Shown in pieces: positions 9,902-18,227 of a stretch of 64,000 nucleotides of DNA (its first letter is position 1; every line of letters starts with the position of its first letter). Made by a program: the position numbers and the translations under genes. Location of the stretch: the NCBI RefSeq assembly GCF_000009265.1, contig NC_008384.1, positions 434,001 through 498,000 of the forward strand, in the 5' to 3' direction. The notes below the pieces were generated by a model. The model searched no databases. It worked only from the letters and a program-made list of their open reading frames with translations, and was not told the origin of the DNA. Source of the DNA: Rhizobium johnstonii 3841 (GTDB taxonomy: Bacteria; Pseudomonadota; Alphaproteobacteria; Rhizobiales; Rhizobiaceae).

Positions 9902-10218
9902 GGCATATGGAAGACGGTGACCAGGTCGCTCTGGACCGGTGAATTATCGGGATTGGTCGCCATGATGTCGGCCATATAAGCCCACCATTTTTTCACGACC
10001 GGATGCTCCGGCAGGCTCGCCATCGTGTGGTCGGCCGGCCGCGTCAACACGCCGAAAAGCGTGTTGGTCTCGCGGTCGAGATGGATGGAATAGTCGCTGG
10101 CCCCTGATTTATGCAGGAGATCGACCAGTTCCGGCCAGATCTCGTCATGCCGCCTGCGGTATTCGGCTTCCATGCCGGGATTGAGCTGCATTTTGAAGGC
10201 GTGTTTTTCTAAAGTCAT
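9898..10218 (-). CDS. rhaU: L-rhamnose mutarotase RhaU
   Basis: Small 106-aa protein matching RhaU/RhaM-type L-rhamnose mutarotase in length and in motifs such as KMQLNPGMEAEYRRRHDEIW at the N-terminus and a C-terminal tryptophan pair (VKKWWAYMADIM). It interconverts alpha and beta anomers of rhamnose and forms a ferredoxin-like dimer. It overlaps rhaQ upstream and rhaK downstream by four bases each, so all three are translationally coupled. Confidence 0.93.
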   Translation of the reverse strand: MTLEKHAFKMQLNPGMEAEYRRRHDEIWPELVDLLHKSGASDYSIHLDRETNTLFGVLTRPADHTMASLPEHPVVKKWWAYMADIMATNPDNSPVQSDLVTVFHMP

Positions 10219-11222
10219 CGGGAGCTCATGACCTTGATGCGACGGGCGATGATCGGGATGGCGATGGTGATGATCAGAAGCAGGCCGATGAAGATCGACA
10301 TGACGATGCCGGGCACGTTCAGCAGGCCGAGGCCGAAGGTGACGAGACCCATGACGAAGGCGGCGATGACGACGCCGACGATCGTACCTGAGCCGCCGAG
10401 GATCGAGATGCCGCCGAGCACGACCATGGTGACGACCTCGAGTTCCCAGCCCTGGGCGATCGACGGCCGGGTCGAGCCGAGGCGTGAGGTCAGGCAGACG
10501 GCGGCAACGCCGCTCATGACGCCGGTCAGCAGGAAGAGGATGAATTTGACGCGTTCGACCGGAATGCCGGAGAAGCGGGCGGCGAAGTCGTTGTTGCCGA
10601 TAGCATAGACCTGCCGGCCGAAATTCGTCGCATGCAGCAGGATGGCGAAGAGGATCGCCAGCACGATGAAGAGCACGAATTCGAAGGAGAATACCCAGAC
10701 GACATAGCCCTGGCCGAAATAGGCGAAATCAGCCGGGTATTTGCCATAGGCCTGGTCGCCGAGCACGATATAGGAAATGCCGCGGAATAGGCTCATCGTG
10801 CCGATGGTGACGACGATCGACGGCAGTTTCAGCACCGAGACCAGCATGCCGTTGAAGGTGCCGCAGGCAAGGCCGGTGCCGATGCCGATCGCGACCAGAC
10901 CCGGTGTGCCGATGCCGGCCTGCGCTGCCGCGCCCATCGCCGTCGAGGCGAGCGCGATGATCGCGGCGACCGAGAGGTCGATCTCGCCCGATATGACGAG
11001 CAGCGCCATGGCGAAGGCGATCATCGCCTTTTCGGTGAAGTTGAAGGTGGCGTCCGAGAGGTTCCAGGCATCGAGGAAATAGGGCGAGGCGAGCGAATTG
11101 AAGATGAAGATCAGGACGGCGACGGCAAAGAGCAGCACTTCCCAGCTCGCGATAATGCGGCGGAAGGGTGTGCCGAGGCGGTCGGGAATGACCCGCTTTT
11201 CGTGTGTGGACACGGTGCTCAT
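10215..11222 (-). CDS. rhaQ: Rhamnose ABC transporter permease RhaQ
   Basis: Inner-membrane permease of the CUT2 (ribose/xylose) class, 335 aa, with about eight to ten hydrophobic helices. The family segments SGEIDLSVAAIIALAS and GGISILGGSGTIVGV are both visible. It overlaps rhaP by four bases upstream and rhaU by four downstream. The name follows the R. leguminosarum order rhaRSTPQUK, in which this is the second permease. It would form a heterodimer with RhaP. Confidence 0.9.
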   Translation of the reverse strand: MSTVSTHEKRVIPDRLGTPFRRIIASWEVLLFAVAVLIFIFNSLASPYFLDAWNLSDATFNFTEKAMIAFAMALLVISGEIDLSVAAIIALASTAMGAAAQAGIGTPGLVAIGIGTGLACGTFNGMLVSVLKLPSIVVTIGTMSLFRGISYIVLGDQAYGKYPADFAYFGQGYVVWVFSFEFVLFIVLAILFAILLHATNFGRQVYAIGNNDFAARFSGIPVERVKFILFLLTGVMSGVAAVCLTSRLGSTRPSIAQGWELEVVTMVVLGGISILGGSGTIVGVVIAAFVMGLVTFGLGLLNVPGIVMSIFIGLLLIITIAIPIIARRIKVMSSR

Positions 11223-12220
11223 GCTGCGGCCTCCGTTCTGATCTCGGCTGCGGCGCGGTCGCGCAGGATGATGCGGCCGCGGTTGCGCTCACGCCTGGCG
11301 TTGAAGGCGACGGCGAGAATGATGACGGTTCCGGAGATCGCCATCTGCGTGAAGGGTGAAATGCCGATCACCGGCAGCGCATTCTTGATGACGCCGAGGA
11401 AGAGCGCGCCGAGCACGGTGCCGGCGACCGAGCCGACGCCGCCGGCAATCGAAATGCCGCCGATGACGCAGGCCGCAACGCTGTCGAGCTCGAAGCCGTT
11501 GGCGATATCGACATAGGCGACGGCATAACGCGACACCCAGAGATAGCTCGCAAGGCCGGCAAGGGCGCCCGACAGAACGAAGGCCAGGAATTTCGTCCAG
11601 CCCGTATCGATGCCGGCATAGACGGCCGCGGTCGGATTGCCGCCGGTGGCATAGGCCGAGCGGCCGAACTGGGTGTATCTGAGCAGGACATACATCAGAA
11701 GCACGATGACGATGCCCACCCAGCCGAGAACCGGCAGGCCGAGGATCGGCGTGCGCGGCACCGACAGGAAGACCGGCGTCATCTGGTGAGCATTCACCCA
11801 TGCCCCGCCCGAGAGCACGAAGGCCATGCCGCGATAGATGGTGAGCGTGCCGAGTGTCACGACGATCGGCGGGATTTCGAGCGCCCAGACGAGAAAGCCG
11901 TTGATGGCGCCGAGGCAGGCGCCGATGACGATCGCGGCAATGATCAGCACGACGAGCGGCAGGTCGGGATAGGCGGCATTCATCATAGCGATCGCCATGC
12001 CGGTGAAGGCGAGGTTGGCGGCAACCGACAGGTCGATCGATTTCGTCAGGATGACCGTCATCTGGGCGAGCGCCAGGATGATCAGGATGGAGGTATCGTT
12101 GAAAATGCCGGCGAGATTCTCCGGCGTTGCGAAATCGGCAGCGCGCGTCGAAAAGATCGCGATCATCACCACGATGATGAGGAACAGCAGGGTTTCGCGT
12201 TTTCTGATCAGTCTTGCCAT
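11219..12220 (-). CDS. rhaP: Rhamnose ABC transporter permease RhaP
   Basis: First CUT2-type permease of the rhamnose importer, 333 aa. It has a hydrophobic first helix after a basic N-terminus (MARLIRKRE) and the conserved TKSIDLSVAANLAFTG and GGISIAGGVGSVAGTVLGA segments. It lies nine bases after rhaT, and its stop overlaps the rhaQ start by four bases. Its name is assigned from position in the conserved rha gene order. Confidence 0.9.
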   Translation of the reverse strand: MARLIRKRETLLFLIIVVMIAIFSTRAADFATPENLAGIFNDTSILIILALAQMTVILTKSIDLSVAANLAFTGMAIAMMNAAYPDLPLVVLIIAAIVIGACLGAINGFLVWALEIPPIVVTLGTLTIYRGMAFVLSGGAWVNAHQMTPVFLSVPRTPILGLPVLGWVGIVIVLLMYVLLRYTQFGRSAYATGGNPTAAVYAGIDTGWTKFLAFVLSGALAGLASYLWVSRYAVAYVDIANGFELDSVAACVIGGISIAGGVGSVAGTVLGALFLGVIKNALPVIGISPFTQMAISGTVIILAVAFNARRERNRGRIILRDRAAAEIRTEAAA

Positions 12221-12229
12221 GCTCTTACC

Positions 12230-13765
12230 TTATGCATTGCCGGTGGCGGCGCGCACCAGCGCTTCCGGCGACAGCTCGGCGCGTTCGAAAATTCCGGCGG
12301 CGAGACCCTCCTTCATCACCAGGACGCGGTCCGACATGCCGATGATTTCGGGCAGTTCGGACGAGACCATGATGATCGACAGGCCCTCGGCGGCGAGTTC
12401 GCTGATGAAGCCGTGCACGGCTGCCTTCGAGCCGATGTCGATGCCCTTTGTGGGTTCATCGAGGATGATGACCTTCGGCGCCGTCGCCAGCCATTTGCCG
12501 ATGACGACCTTCTGCTGATTGCCGCCCGACAGCGTGCCGACCGGGACGGAAAGGGCCGCGGCGCGCAGGTCCAGCCGCTCGGCATATTTGCGGGCAAGCG
12601 CGAATTCTTCCGCCGCCCGGAGAAAGCCCCGGCGCGAGGTGCGGGTAAGCGAAGGCAGCGTCATGTTCTGGAAGATCGGCATCGGCAGCGCCAACCCGTG
12701 GCGGCCGCGCTCCTCCGGCACATAGACGATGCCGGCGCGGATCGCGTCCTGCGGCGAATGGATGGTGATCTCGCGGCCTTCGAGCATCATCTTGCCGGAG
12801 AGCGGCCTGGTGATGCCGAAGAGCGATTGGGACAGTTCCGAACGCCCGGCGCCGATCAGGCCGTAAATGCCGAGAATCTCGCCCTGGCGCAGGGTGAAGG
12901 AGATGTCGCGGAATTCGGTGCGATGGCTGTAGTTGCGGATCTCGAGAACCGGGCCGCCGAAGGCAACGTCGACCTTCGGAAAGGCATTCTCGACGTCGCG
13001 GCCGACCATCATGCGGACGATCTCGTCCTGCGGCGTTTCCTTGAGCCGGCCCTGACCGACGGCGCGGCCGTCGCGGAAGACGACGAAATCGTCGGCGATC
13101 TCGTAGACCTCGTCGAACTTATGGCTGATGAAGAGGATCGCCTTGCCCTTTTCCTTCAGGCCCCGGACGATGCGGAAGAGATCGTCGATCTCCTTGCGGG
13201 AAAGAGCTGCCGTCGGTTCGTCCATGATGACGATGCGGGCCTCGATCGACAGAGCGCGCGCAATCGCCACCAGATGGCGCTGCGCGATCGAGAAGTCCTT
13301 CAGCCGGATCGTCGGGTCGATATTGCTTTCGAGCGCGGTCAGCAGCGCCTTGGCGCGGCTATTCATCGCCTGCCAGTCGATGGTGCGCAGACGCGTGCGC
13401 GGCGCATGGCCGAGGAAAATGTTTTCGGCAACCGTCAGCTCGTCGAACAGCACGGTTTCCTGATGGATGGCGGTGACGCCAGCATCGATCGCGGCCTGGG
13501 CGCTGGCAAAGGTCACCGGCTGGCCATCGACCAGGATCTCGCCTTCGTTCGGCCTGTAGATGCCGGTCAGGATCTTGACGAGGGTCGATTTGCCGGCGCC
13601 GTTTTCGCCGATCAGCGCGGTGACCGTGCCGGGATGCAGCGCGATGCTGACATTGTCGAGCGCCTTCACGCCCGGGAAGATCTGGGAGATGCCGCGCATT
13701 TCCAGAATGGCGGGCGCATCACCGGTTTTGCTGTCCGTGGCGGTTTGTTGAAAGGCAGCGTTCAT
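12230..13765 (-). CDS. rhaT: Rhamnose ABC transporter ATP-binding protein RhaT
   Basis: Double-ATPase of the CUT2 class, 511 aa. The N-terminal domain has Walker A GENGAGKST (about residue 50), signature-region SIAQRHLVAIARAL, and Walker B IVIMDEPTAAL. The C-terminal domain has a degenerate Walker A (GLIGAGRSE), signature LSGGNQQKV and VIILDEPTKGID, the usual asymmetry for RbsA/XylG proteins. It energises RhaP/RhaQ. The ATG at 13765 is preferred over a TTG one codon earlier. A hairpin separates it from rhaS. Confidence 0.92.
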   Translation of the reverse strand: MNAAFQQTATDSKTGDAPAILEMRGISQIFPGVKALDNVSIALHPGTVTALIGENGAGKSTLVKILTGIYRPNEGEILVDGQPVTFASAQAAIDAGVTAIHQETVLFDELTVAENIFLGHAPRTRLRTIDWQAMNSRAKALLTALESNIDPTIRLKDFSIAQRHLVAIARALSIEARIVIMDEPTAALSRKEIDDLFRIVRGLKEKGKAILFISHKFDEVYEIADDFVVFRDGRAVGQGRLKETPQDEIVRMMVGRDVENAFPKVDVAFGGPVLEIRNYSHRTEFRDISFTLRQGEILGIYGLIGAGRSELSQSLFGITRPLSGKMMLEGREITIHSPQDAIRAGIVYVPEERGRHGLALPMPIFQNMTLPSLTRTSRRGFLRAAEEFALARKYAERLDLRAAALSVPVGTLSGGNQQKVVIGKWLATAPKVIILDEPTKGIDIGSKAAVHGFISELAAEGLSIIMVSSELPEIIGMSDRVLVMKEGLAAGIFERAELSPEALVRAATGNA

Positions 13766-13793
13766 CAAGCTTCTACCAGTGTCGAATGAGAAT

Positions 13794-13817
13794 CCCGGCG
13801 ACCATCAGGCCGCCGGG
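13794..13817 (-). repeat. Hairpin between rhaS and rhaT
   Basis: CCCGGCG and CGCCGGG form a perfect 7-bp stem around a 10-base loop, 22 bases after the rhaS stop. There is no clear T-run after it in the minus direction. It is therefore more likely a message-stabilising or partially terminating hairpin than a full terminator. Such structures commonly give the binding-protein gene more message than the membrane and ATPase genes behind it. Confidence 0.6.
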
Positions 13818-13838
13818 CTTTTATGCGTCGGCTCCAGA

Positions 13839-14834
13839 TCAGAAGACCTTGGAGAACTGGTCGATGTTCGTAGCATTGTAGACGAAGGGATCGGCCATGG
13901 CGGCTTCACCGTTGTCGCCGACCTTGATCTTGCCCATGCGGCCGGCTTCGATCTCGCTGCCCGGCTTGCCGTCGGTCTCGCCCTTGACGAGGCGATAGGC
14001 GATCTGCGTTGCGGAGTAGCCGAGATCGATCGGGTTCCAGATGGCGAATTCCTTCGTGGCGCCCGACTTGATCGCGCCGGCCATTTCGGACGGCAGGCCG
14101 AGACCGGTGACGTAGACCTTGCCGACCAGGCCCTTGTCTTCGACAACCTTCGATGCGGCGAGAACGCCGACCGTCGTCGGAGCGACGATGACCTTGATGT
14201 TCGGGTTCGCCTTCAGCAGGCCCTCGGCTTCACGATAGGACTTGTCCGAGAGGTCGTCGCCATAGACTGTGGTGACGAGGTTGAGGCCCGGGAAATCCTT
14301 GAGCTGCTTCTTCATCTGGTCGATCCAGATGTTCTGGTTGGTCGAGGTGGTCGTGGCCGACAGGATGGCGAAGTCGCCCTTGCCGCCGTCGAGATGGTCC
14401 TTGACGAGCGTCAGGCACATCTTGCCGATCAACTCGTTGGACGACGGGTTGAGCTGCAGGATACGGCCTTCAGGTGCGACGCCGGAATCCCAGGAGATGA
14501 CCTTGATGCCGCGCTGTGTAGCCTTCTTCAGCGCCGGAACGAGCGCGTCGGGATCGTTGGCCGAAACGGCGATGGCACTGACGCCTTGGGCGATCAGCGA
14601 ATTGATGACTTCGATCTGGCCTTCGGCGGTCGTCGTCGTCGGACCGGTATAGATGACCTCGACGCCGCCGAGTTCCTTGGCGGCTTCCTGCGCACCCTTG
14701 TTGGCAGCATCGAAGAAGCCGTTGCCGAGCGACTTGACGACGAGACCGATCTTGATGTCGGCAGCGCTGGCTGTCCCGGCCATCATGGCAACGGCAAATG
14801 CCACGCCGATTGCGAGTTTCTTTGCGAGTTTCAT
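13839..14834 (-). CDS. rhaS: Rhamnose ABC transporter substrate-binding protein RhaS
   Basis: Periplasmic sugar-binding protein of the ribose/rhamnose (Peripla_BP_4) type, 331 aa. A Sec signal peptide of about 24 residues ends in TASA, and the mature chain begins ADIKIGLVVKSLGNGFFDAA, typical of RhaS. The start at 14834 is preceded by GGGAGGATG; an upstream in-frame TTG or ATG extension (to 14861) would spoil the signal peptide. It follows rhaR by about 48 bases in the same direction. Confidence 0.93.
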   Translation of the reverse strand: MKLAKKLAIGVAFAVAMMAGTASAADIKIGLVVKSLGNGFFDAANKGAQEAAKELGGVEVIYTGPTTTTAEGQIEVINSLIAQGVSAIAVSANDPDALVPALKKATQRGIKVISWDSGVAPEGRILQLNPSSNELIGKMCLTLVKDHLDGGKGDFAILSATTTSTNQNIWIDQMKKQLKDFPGLNLVTTVYGDDLSDKSYREAEGLLKANPNIKVIVAPTTVGVLAASKVVEDKGLVGKVYVTGLGLPSEMAGAIKSGATKEFAIWNPIDLGYSATQIAYRLVKGETDGKPGSEIEAGRMGKIKVGDNGEAAMADPFVYNATNIDQFSKVF

Positions 14835-14882
14835 GCTTTCATCCTCCCACTTGATTGACACTCTTCACACCTCCCCGGCGCC

Positions 14883-15695
14883 TTATGCGACCGACGAGGA
14901 ATCCTCCTTGATTGCCTGGGCGACCGGGCTCGCGACAATGAGCCTGATGCCGGCATTCTCGATCATCCTGACGGCTTCCTCTGGAATGCCGTCATCGGTG
15001 ATGATTGTAGACACACGCTCGAGCGGGCACAGAATGAGGCTCGACCGGCGATGGAATTTGCTGGAATCGGCCATGACGACCAATTCGTCGGCCTGATGCA
15101 TCAGCTTCTGTTCGCTCTGGATGATCAGCGCGTCGGCTTCCATGATGCCGAGCGGGCCGATGCCCTGCGCGCCGATGAAGAAGCGGCGGGCGTAGAAGTT
15201 GCGGATCGCGTCATTGTCGAAGGGGGAGAGGATCAGGCTCTGCTCGCGATAGATCGCGCCGCCCGGTACCGTCACCGTGTTCTTCGAATGTTTGACCAGA
15301 TGTTCGGCGATCGCGAAGGAATTGGTCATCACCTGCAGGCGGTGCGCCGCCATGAAATGCACCATCTGGAAGGTGGTCGTGCCGCCGTTGATGATGATCG
15401 CGTCGCCAGGATCGCAAAGCTCGACCGCCTGACGTGCGATTGCGCGTTTCTTATCGATATTGACCGATTCCGAAACGCGGAAGGGGCGCCCGGCGAGATT
15501 GCCGAGCTGCGGCGGATGCACCGCCTCGGCGCCGCCGCGCACACGGCGGATCTTGCCCTGGACATGAAGAGCCGCAATGTCGCGCCGGATCGTCGCCTCG
15601 GAAGCCTCGGTCAGTTCGGAAATATCCTGAACCGTCACGACGGACTTTTCCTGAACGGCGCTCAGAATGATGCGATGGCGTTCGCGTTCGTGCAT
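14883..15695 (-). CDS. rhaR: DeoR-family transcriptional regulator RhaR of the rhamnose operons
   Basis: Cytoplasmic repressor of 270 aa with an N-terminal DeoR winged helix (ERHRIILSAVQEKSVVTVQD, then ISELTEASEATIRRDIAALH) at residues 3-57, and a C-terminal sugar-phosphate-sensor domain with the IINGGTTTFQMV motif. It is the first gene of the rhaRSTPQUK operon, so it is autoregulated. The start at 15695 has a GGAGGAGC ribosome-binding site; the upstream in-frame extension to 15743 would run through the promoter. GATCGTTT half-sites near it are the probable target. Confidence 0.9.
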   Translation of the reverse strand: MHERERHRIILSAVQEKSVVTVQDISELTEASEATIRRDIAALHVQGKIRRVRGGAEAVHPPQLGNLAGRPFRVSESVNIDKKRAIARQAVELCDPGDAIIINGGTTTFQMVHFMAAHRLQVMTNSFAIAEHLVKHSKNTVTVPGGAIYREQSLILSPFDNDAIRNFYARRFFIGAQGIGPLGIMEADALIIQSEQKLMHQADELVVMADSSKFHRRSSLILCPLERVSTIITDDGIPEEAVRMIENAGIRLIVASPVAQAIKEDSSSVA

Positions 15696-15709
15696 GGGGC
15701 TCCTCCTTC

Positions 15710-15834
15710 GATCGTTTATTTCGCACATATGACAATGTGTCAATCAAAAACGATCATAAATTTTCATATTGCGCTGCACAATAATCGAATTTGATCGTTT
15801 TCGATTGACAACCTCGGTTTTGATGAGCGATACC
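15710..15834. promoter_or_regulatory. Divergent rhaR-rhaD promoters with RhaR-type operators
   Basis: A perfect 10-bp inverted repeat, AAAACGATCA (15747-15756) and TGATCGTTTT (15792-15801), is joined by a third half-site GATCGTTTA at 15710-15718. On the plus strand, TTGACA (15805-15810) and GATACC (15829-15834) make a rhaD promoter with an 18-base spacer, directly abutting the second half-site. On the minus strand, TTGACA (15743-15738) and AATAAA (15720-15715) make a rhaR promoter with a 17-base spacer, its -10 overlapping the third half-site. This placement suits repression of both operons by RhaR, relieved by a rhamnose-derived inducer. Confidence 0.72.
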
Positions 15835-15892
15835 GTCTGCGAAAAGGGGCGCGAACTTGCGCTCCGATGATGATTTCATATGGGAGGATGAC

Positions 15893-17989
15893 ATGGCGGC
15901 GAACGTCCGGCTTCTGGAAAACCGGTGGGATGATGCTTACGCGGCAGGCCTCGATGAGCCTGGCAAGCTGCTCTATCGTTCCAACCTGCTCGGTGCCGAC
16001 AAGCGCATCACCAATTATGGCGGCGGCAACACTTCGGCGAAGGTGATGGAAACCGATCCGTTGACCGGCGGCAAGGTGAAGGTCCTTTGGGTCAAGGGCT
16101 CGGGCGGCGACGTCGGCACGATCAAGCTCGACGGTTTCGCGACGCTCTACCAGGACAAGCTGGAATCGCTGAAGGGCATTTATAAGGGTGTCGAGGACGA
16201 GGACCGCATGGTCGGCTTCCTGCCGCACTGCACCTTCAACCTGAATGCCCGCGCTGCCTCGATCGACACGCCGCTGCACGGTTTCGTGCCTTTCACCCAT
16301 GTCGACCACATGCATCCCGACGCGATCATCGCGATCGCCGCGTCGAAGAATTCGAAGGAATTGACGCAGCAGATCTTCGGCGACGCGATCGGCTGGCTGC
16401 CCTGGCGCCGTCCGGGCTTCCAGCTCGGCCTCGACCTCGGCGCATTCGTTGCCGCAAACCCGAATGCCAAGGGCGTCGTGCTCGAAAGCCACGGCCTCTT
16501 CACCTGGGCGAACGATGCCAAGGCCTGCTACGAACTGACGCTCGATATCATCAACAAGGCGATTGTCTGGTTTGCCGAAAAGACCGAGGGAAAGACGATT
16601 TTCGGCGGCGCGGTCACGCAGAGCTTGGCCGTTGCCGAACGCCGCGCCATCGCCGCCCGGCTGATGCCGGAGATCCGCGGTCGCATCGGCAAGCAGGAGC
16701 GCAAGCTCGGACATTTCGACGATCAGGACGCCGTGCTCGAATTCGTCAATTCCAGCGATTTGCGTCCGCTCGGCGCGCTCGGCACCAGCTGCCCTGATCA
16801 TTTCCTGCGCACGAAGATCCGCCCGCTGATCGTCGATTTCGACCCGGCCAAGCCGGATGTCGACGCGATCGTCGCCGGTCTCGACAAGGCGCTGGAGGAC
16901 TACCGCGCCGACTACGCCCGCTATTATAACGACTGCAAGCATGACAATTCGCCTGCCATGCGCGACGCCAATCCCGTCATTTTCCTGGTGCCCGGCGTCG
17001 GCATGCTGTCCTTTGCCCGCGACAAGGCGACGGCCCGCATCGCCAGCGAATTCTATGTCAACGCCATCAACGTCATGCGCGGCGCCTCGACGGTCTCGGA
17101 ATATCAGGGCCTGCCGGAGCAGGAAGCCTTCGATATCGAATATTGGCTGCTCGAAGAGGCCAAGCTGCAGCGCATGCCGAAGCCGAAGAGCCTTGCCGGC
17201 CGCGTCGCCTTCGTCACCGGCGGCGCCGGCGGCATCGGCCGGGCGACGGCCGCACGCCTCGTCGGCGAAGGCGCCTGCGTGGTGCTTGCCGATATCGACC
17301 AGGCAGCACTCGAGGGCACCGAAGCCGATTTCGTCAAGAAGTTCGGCGCTGACGCCGTGCGCAGCGTCCGGCTCGACGTCACCAAGGAAGATGCGGTGAT
17401 CGCCTCCTTCGCGGAAGCCTGCGTCGAATTCGGCGGCATCGATATCCTCGTCTCGAATGCCGGCATTGCCTCCTCCGCGCCGATCGAATTGACCGAACTG
17501 GCGACGTGGAACCGCAATATCGATATTCTCGCGACCGGCTATTTCCTCGTCTCGCGTGAAGCCTTCCGCCTGTTCCGCCGTCAGGCGCTCGGCGGCAACG
17601 TCATCTTCGTCGCTTCGAAAAACGGTCTGGCCGCCTCGCCGAATGCATCTGCCTATTGCACCGCAAAGGCTGCCGAAATCCATCTTGCCCGCTGCCTCGC
17701 GCTGGAAGGCGCGGATGCCGGCATCCGCGTCAATACCGTCAATCCGGATGCTGTCCTGCGCGGTTCGAAGATCTGGAGCGGCGAATGGCGCGAGCAGCGC
17801 GCCGCCTCGTCCAAGATCGAGGTGGACGATCTCGAGGAACATTACCGCAAGCGTTCGATGCTGAAACTCAATGTGTTTCCGGAAGATATCGCCGAGGCGA
17901 TCTATTTCCTCGCTTCGGACCTTTCGGCAAAATCGACCGGCAACATCATCAACGTCGATGCCGGCAACGTGCAGAGCTTTACGCGCTAG
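15893..17989 (+). CDS. rhaD: Bifunctional rhamnulose-1-phosphate aldolase/lactaldehyde dehydrogenase RhaD
   Basis: Fusion enzyme of 698 aa. The N-terminal half (about 1-420) is a class II aldolase/adducin domain with the zinc-site HVDHMHPDA motif and a later ESHGLFTW histidine. The C-terminal part (about 435-698) is a short-chain dehydrogenase with TGGAGGIGRATA, the SNAG motif, and a YCTAKAAE active site. It cleaves L-rhamnulose-1-phosphate to DHAP and L-lactaldehyde and probably oxidises the aldehyde with NAD(P). The ATG has a GGGAGGATGAC ribosome-binding site; a TTG at 15857 is rejected. It is transcribed divergently from rhaR. Confidence 0.92.
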   Translation: MAANVRLLENRWDDAYAAGLDEPGKLLYRSNLLGADKRITNYGGGNTSAKVMETDPLTGGKVKVLWVKGSGGDVGTIKLDGFATLYQDKLESLKGIYKGVEDEDRMVGFLPHCTFNLNARAASIDTPLHGFVPFTHVDHMHPDAIIAIAASKNSKELTQQIFGDAIGWLPWRRPGFQLGLDLGAFVAANPNAKGVVLESHGLFTWANDAKACYELTLDIINKAIVWFAEKTEGKTIFGGAVTQSLAVAERRAIAARLMPEIRGRIGKQERKLGHFDDQDAVLEFVNSSDLRPLGALGTSCPDHFLRTKIRPLIVDFDPAKPDVDAIVAGLDKALEDYRADYARYYNDCKHDNSPAMRDANPVIFLVPGVGMLSFARDKATARIASEFYVNAINVMRGASTVSEYQGLPEQEAFDIEYWLLEEAKLQRMPKPKSLAGRVAFVTGGAGGIGRATAARLVGEGACVVLADIDQAALEGTEADFVKKFGADAVRSVRLDVTKEDAVIASFAEACVEFGGIDILVSNAGIASSAPIELTELATWNRNIDILATGYFLVSREAFRLFRRQALGGNVIFVASKNGLAASPNASAYCTAKAAEIHLARCLALEGADAGIRVNTVNPDAVLRGSKIWSGEWREQRAASSKIEVDDLEEHYRKRSMLKLNVFPEDIAEAIYFLASDLSAKSTGNIINVDAGNVQSFTR

Positions 17990-17991
17990 AG

Positions 17992-18150
17992 CTATTTCCG
18001 GAGGATCACCCATATTGCGTGGATGATCCCCGGCACATAGCCGCAGAGTGTCAGCAATATATTGAGCCAGAAATGCAGGCCGATCCCGACCTGCAAGAAT
18101 ACGCCAAGGGGCGGCAGGATGATCGCAAGAAGAATGCGGACAACGTCCAT
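17992..18150 (-). CDS. Pmp3/YqaE family small membrane protein
   Basis: A 52-aa, two-helix membrane protein with the family pattern: MDVVRILLAIILPPLGVFL, then an amphipathic turn, then a second helix ending in CGYVPGIIHAIWVI. Members (Pmp3, YqaE, plant RCI2) influence membrane potential and are often induced by salt, cold or stress. The start at 18150 has an AAGGAGCTACG ribosome-binding site. It sits on the strand opposite rhaD and rhaI, two bases from the rhaD stop, so it is a separate unit inside the rhamnose region. Confidence 0.9.
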   Translation of the reverse strand: MDVVRILLAIILPPLGVFLQVGIGLHFWLNILLTLCGYVPGIIHAIWVILRK

Positions 18151-18227
18151 CGTAGCTCCTTCGTTTGAAGACATGTAAGCGTTTGAACGCGAACCATGGC
18201 CTATGGTTCGCGACCAGGGAGGAATAG

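Noticed and set aside
11786..13789. 667-codon plus-strand frame opposite rhaT
   Set aside because: Shadow of the double ATPase; His/Asp/Arg-rich with no domain, while rhaT has both sets of Walker and signature motifs.
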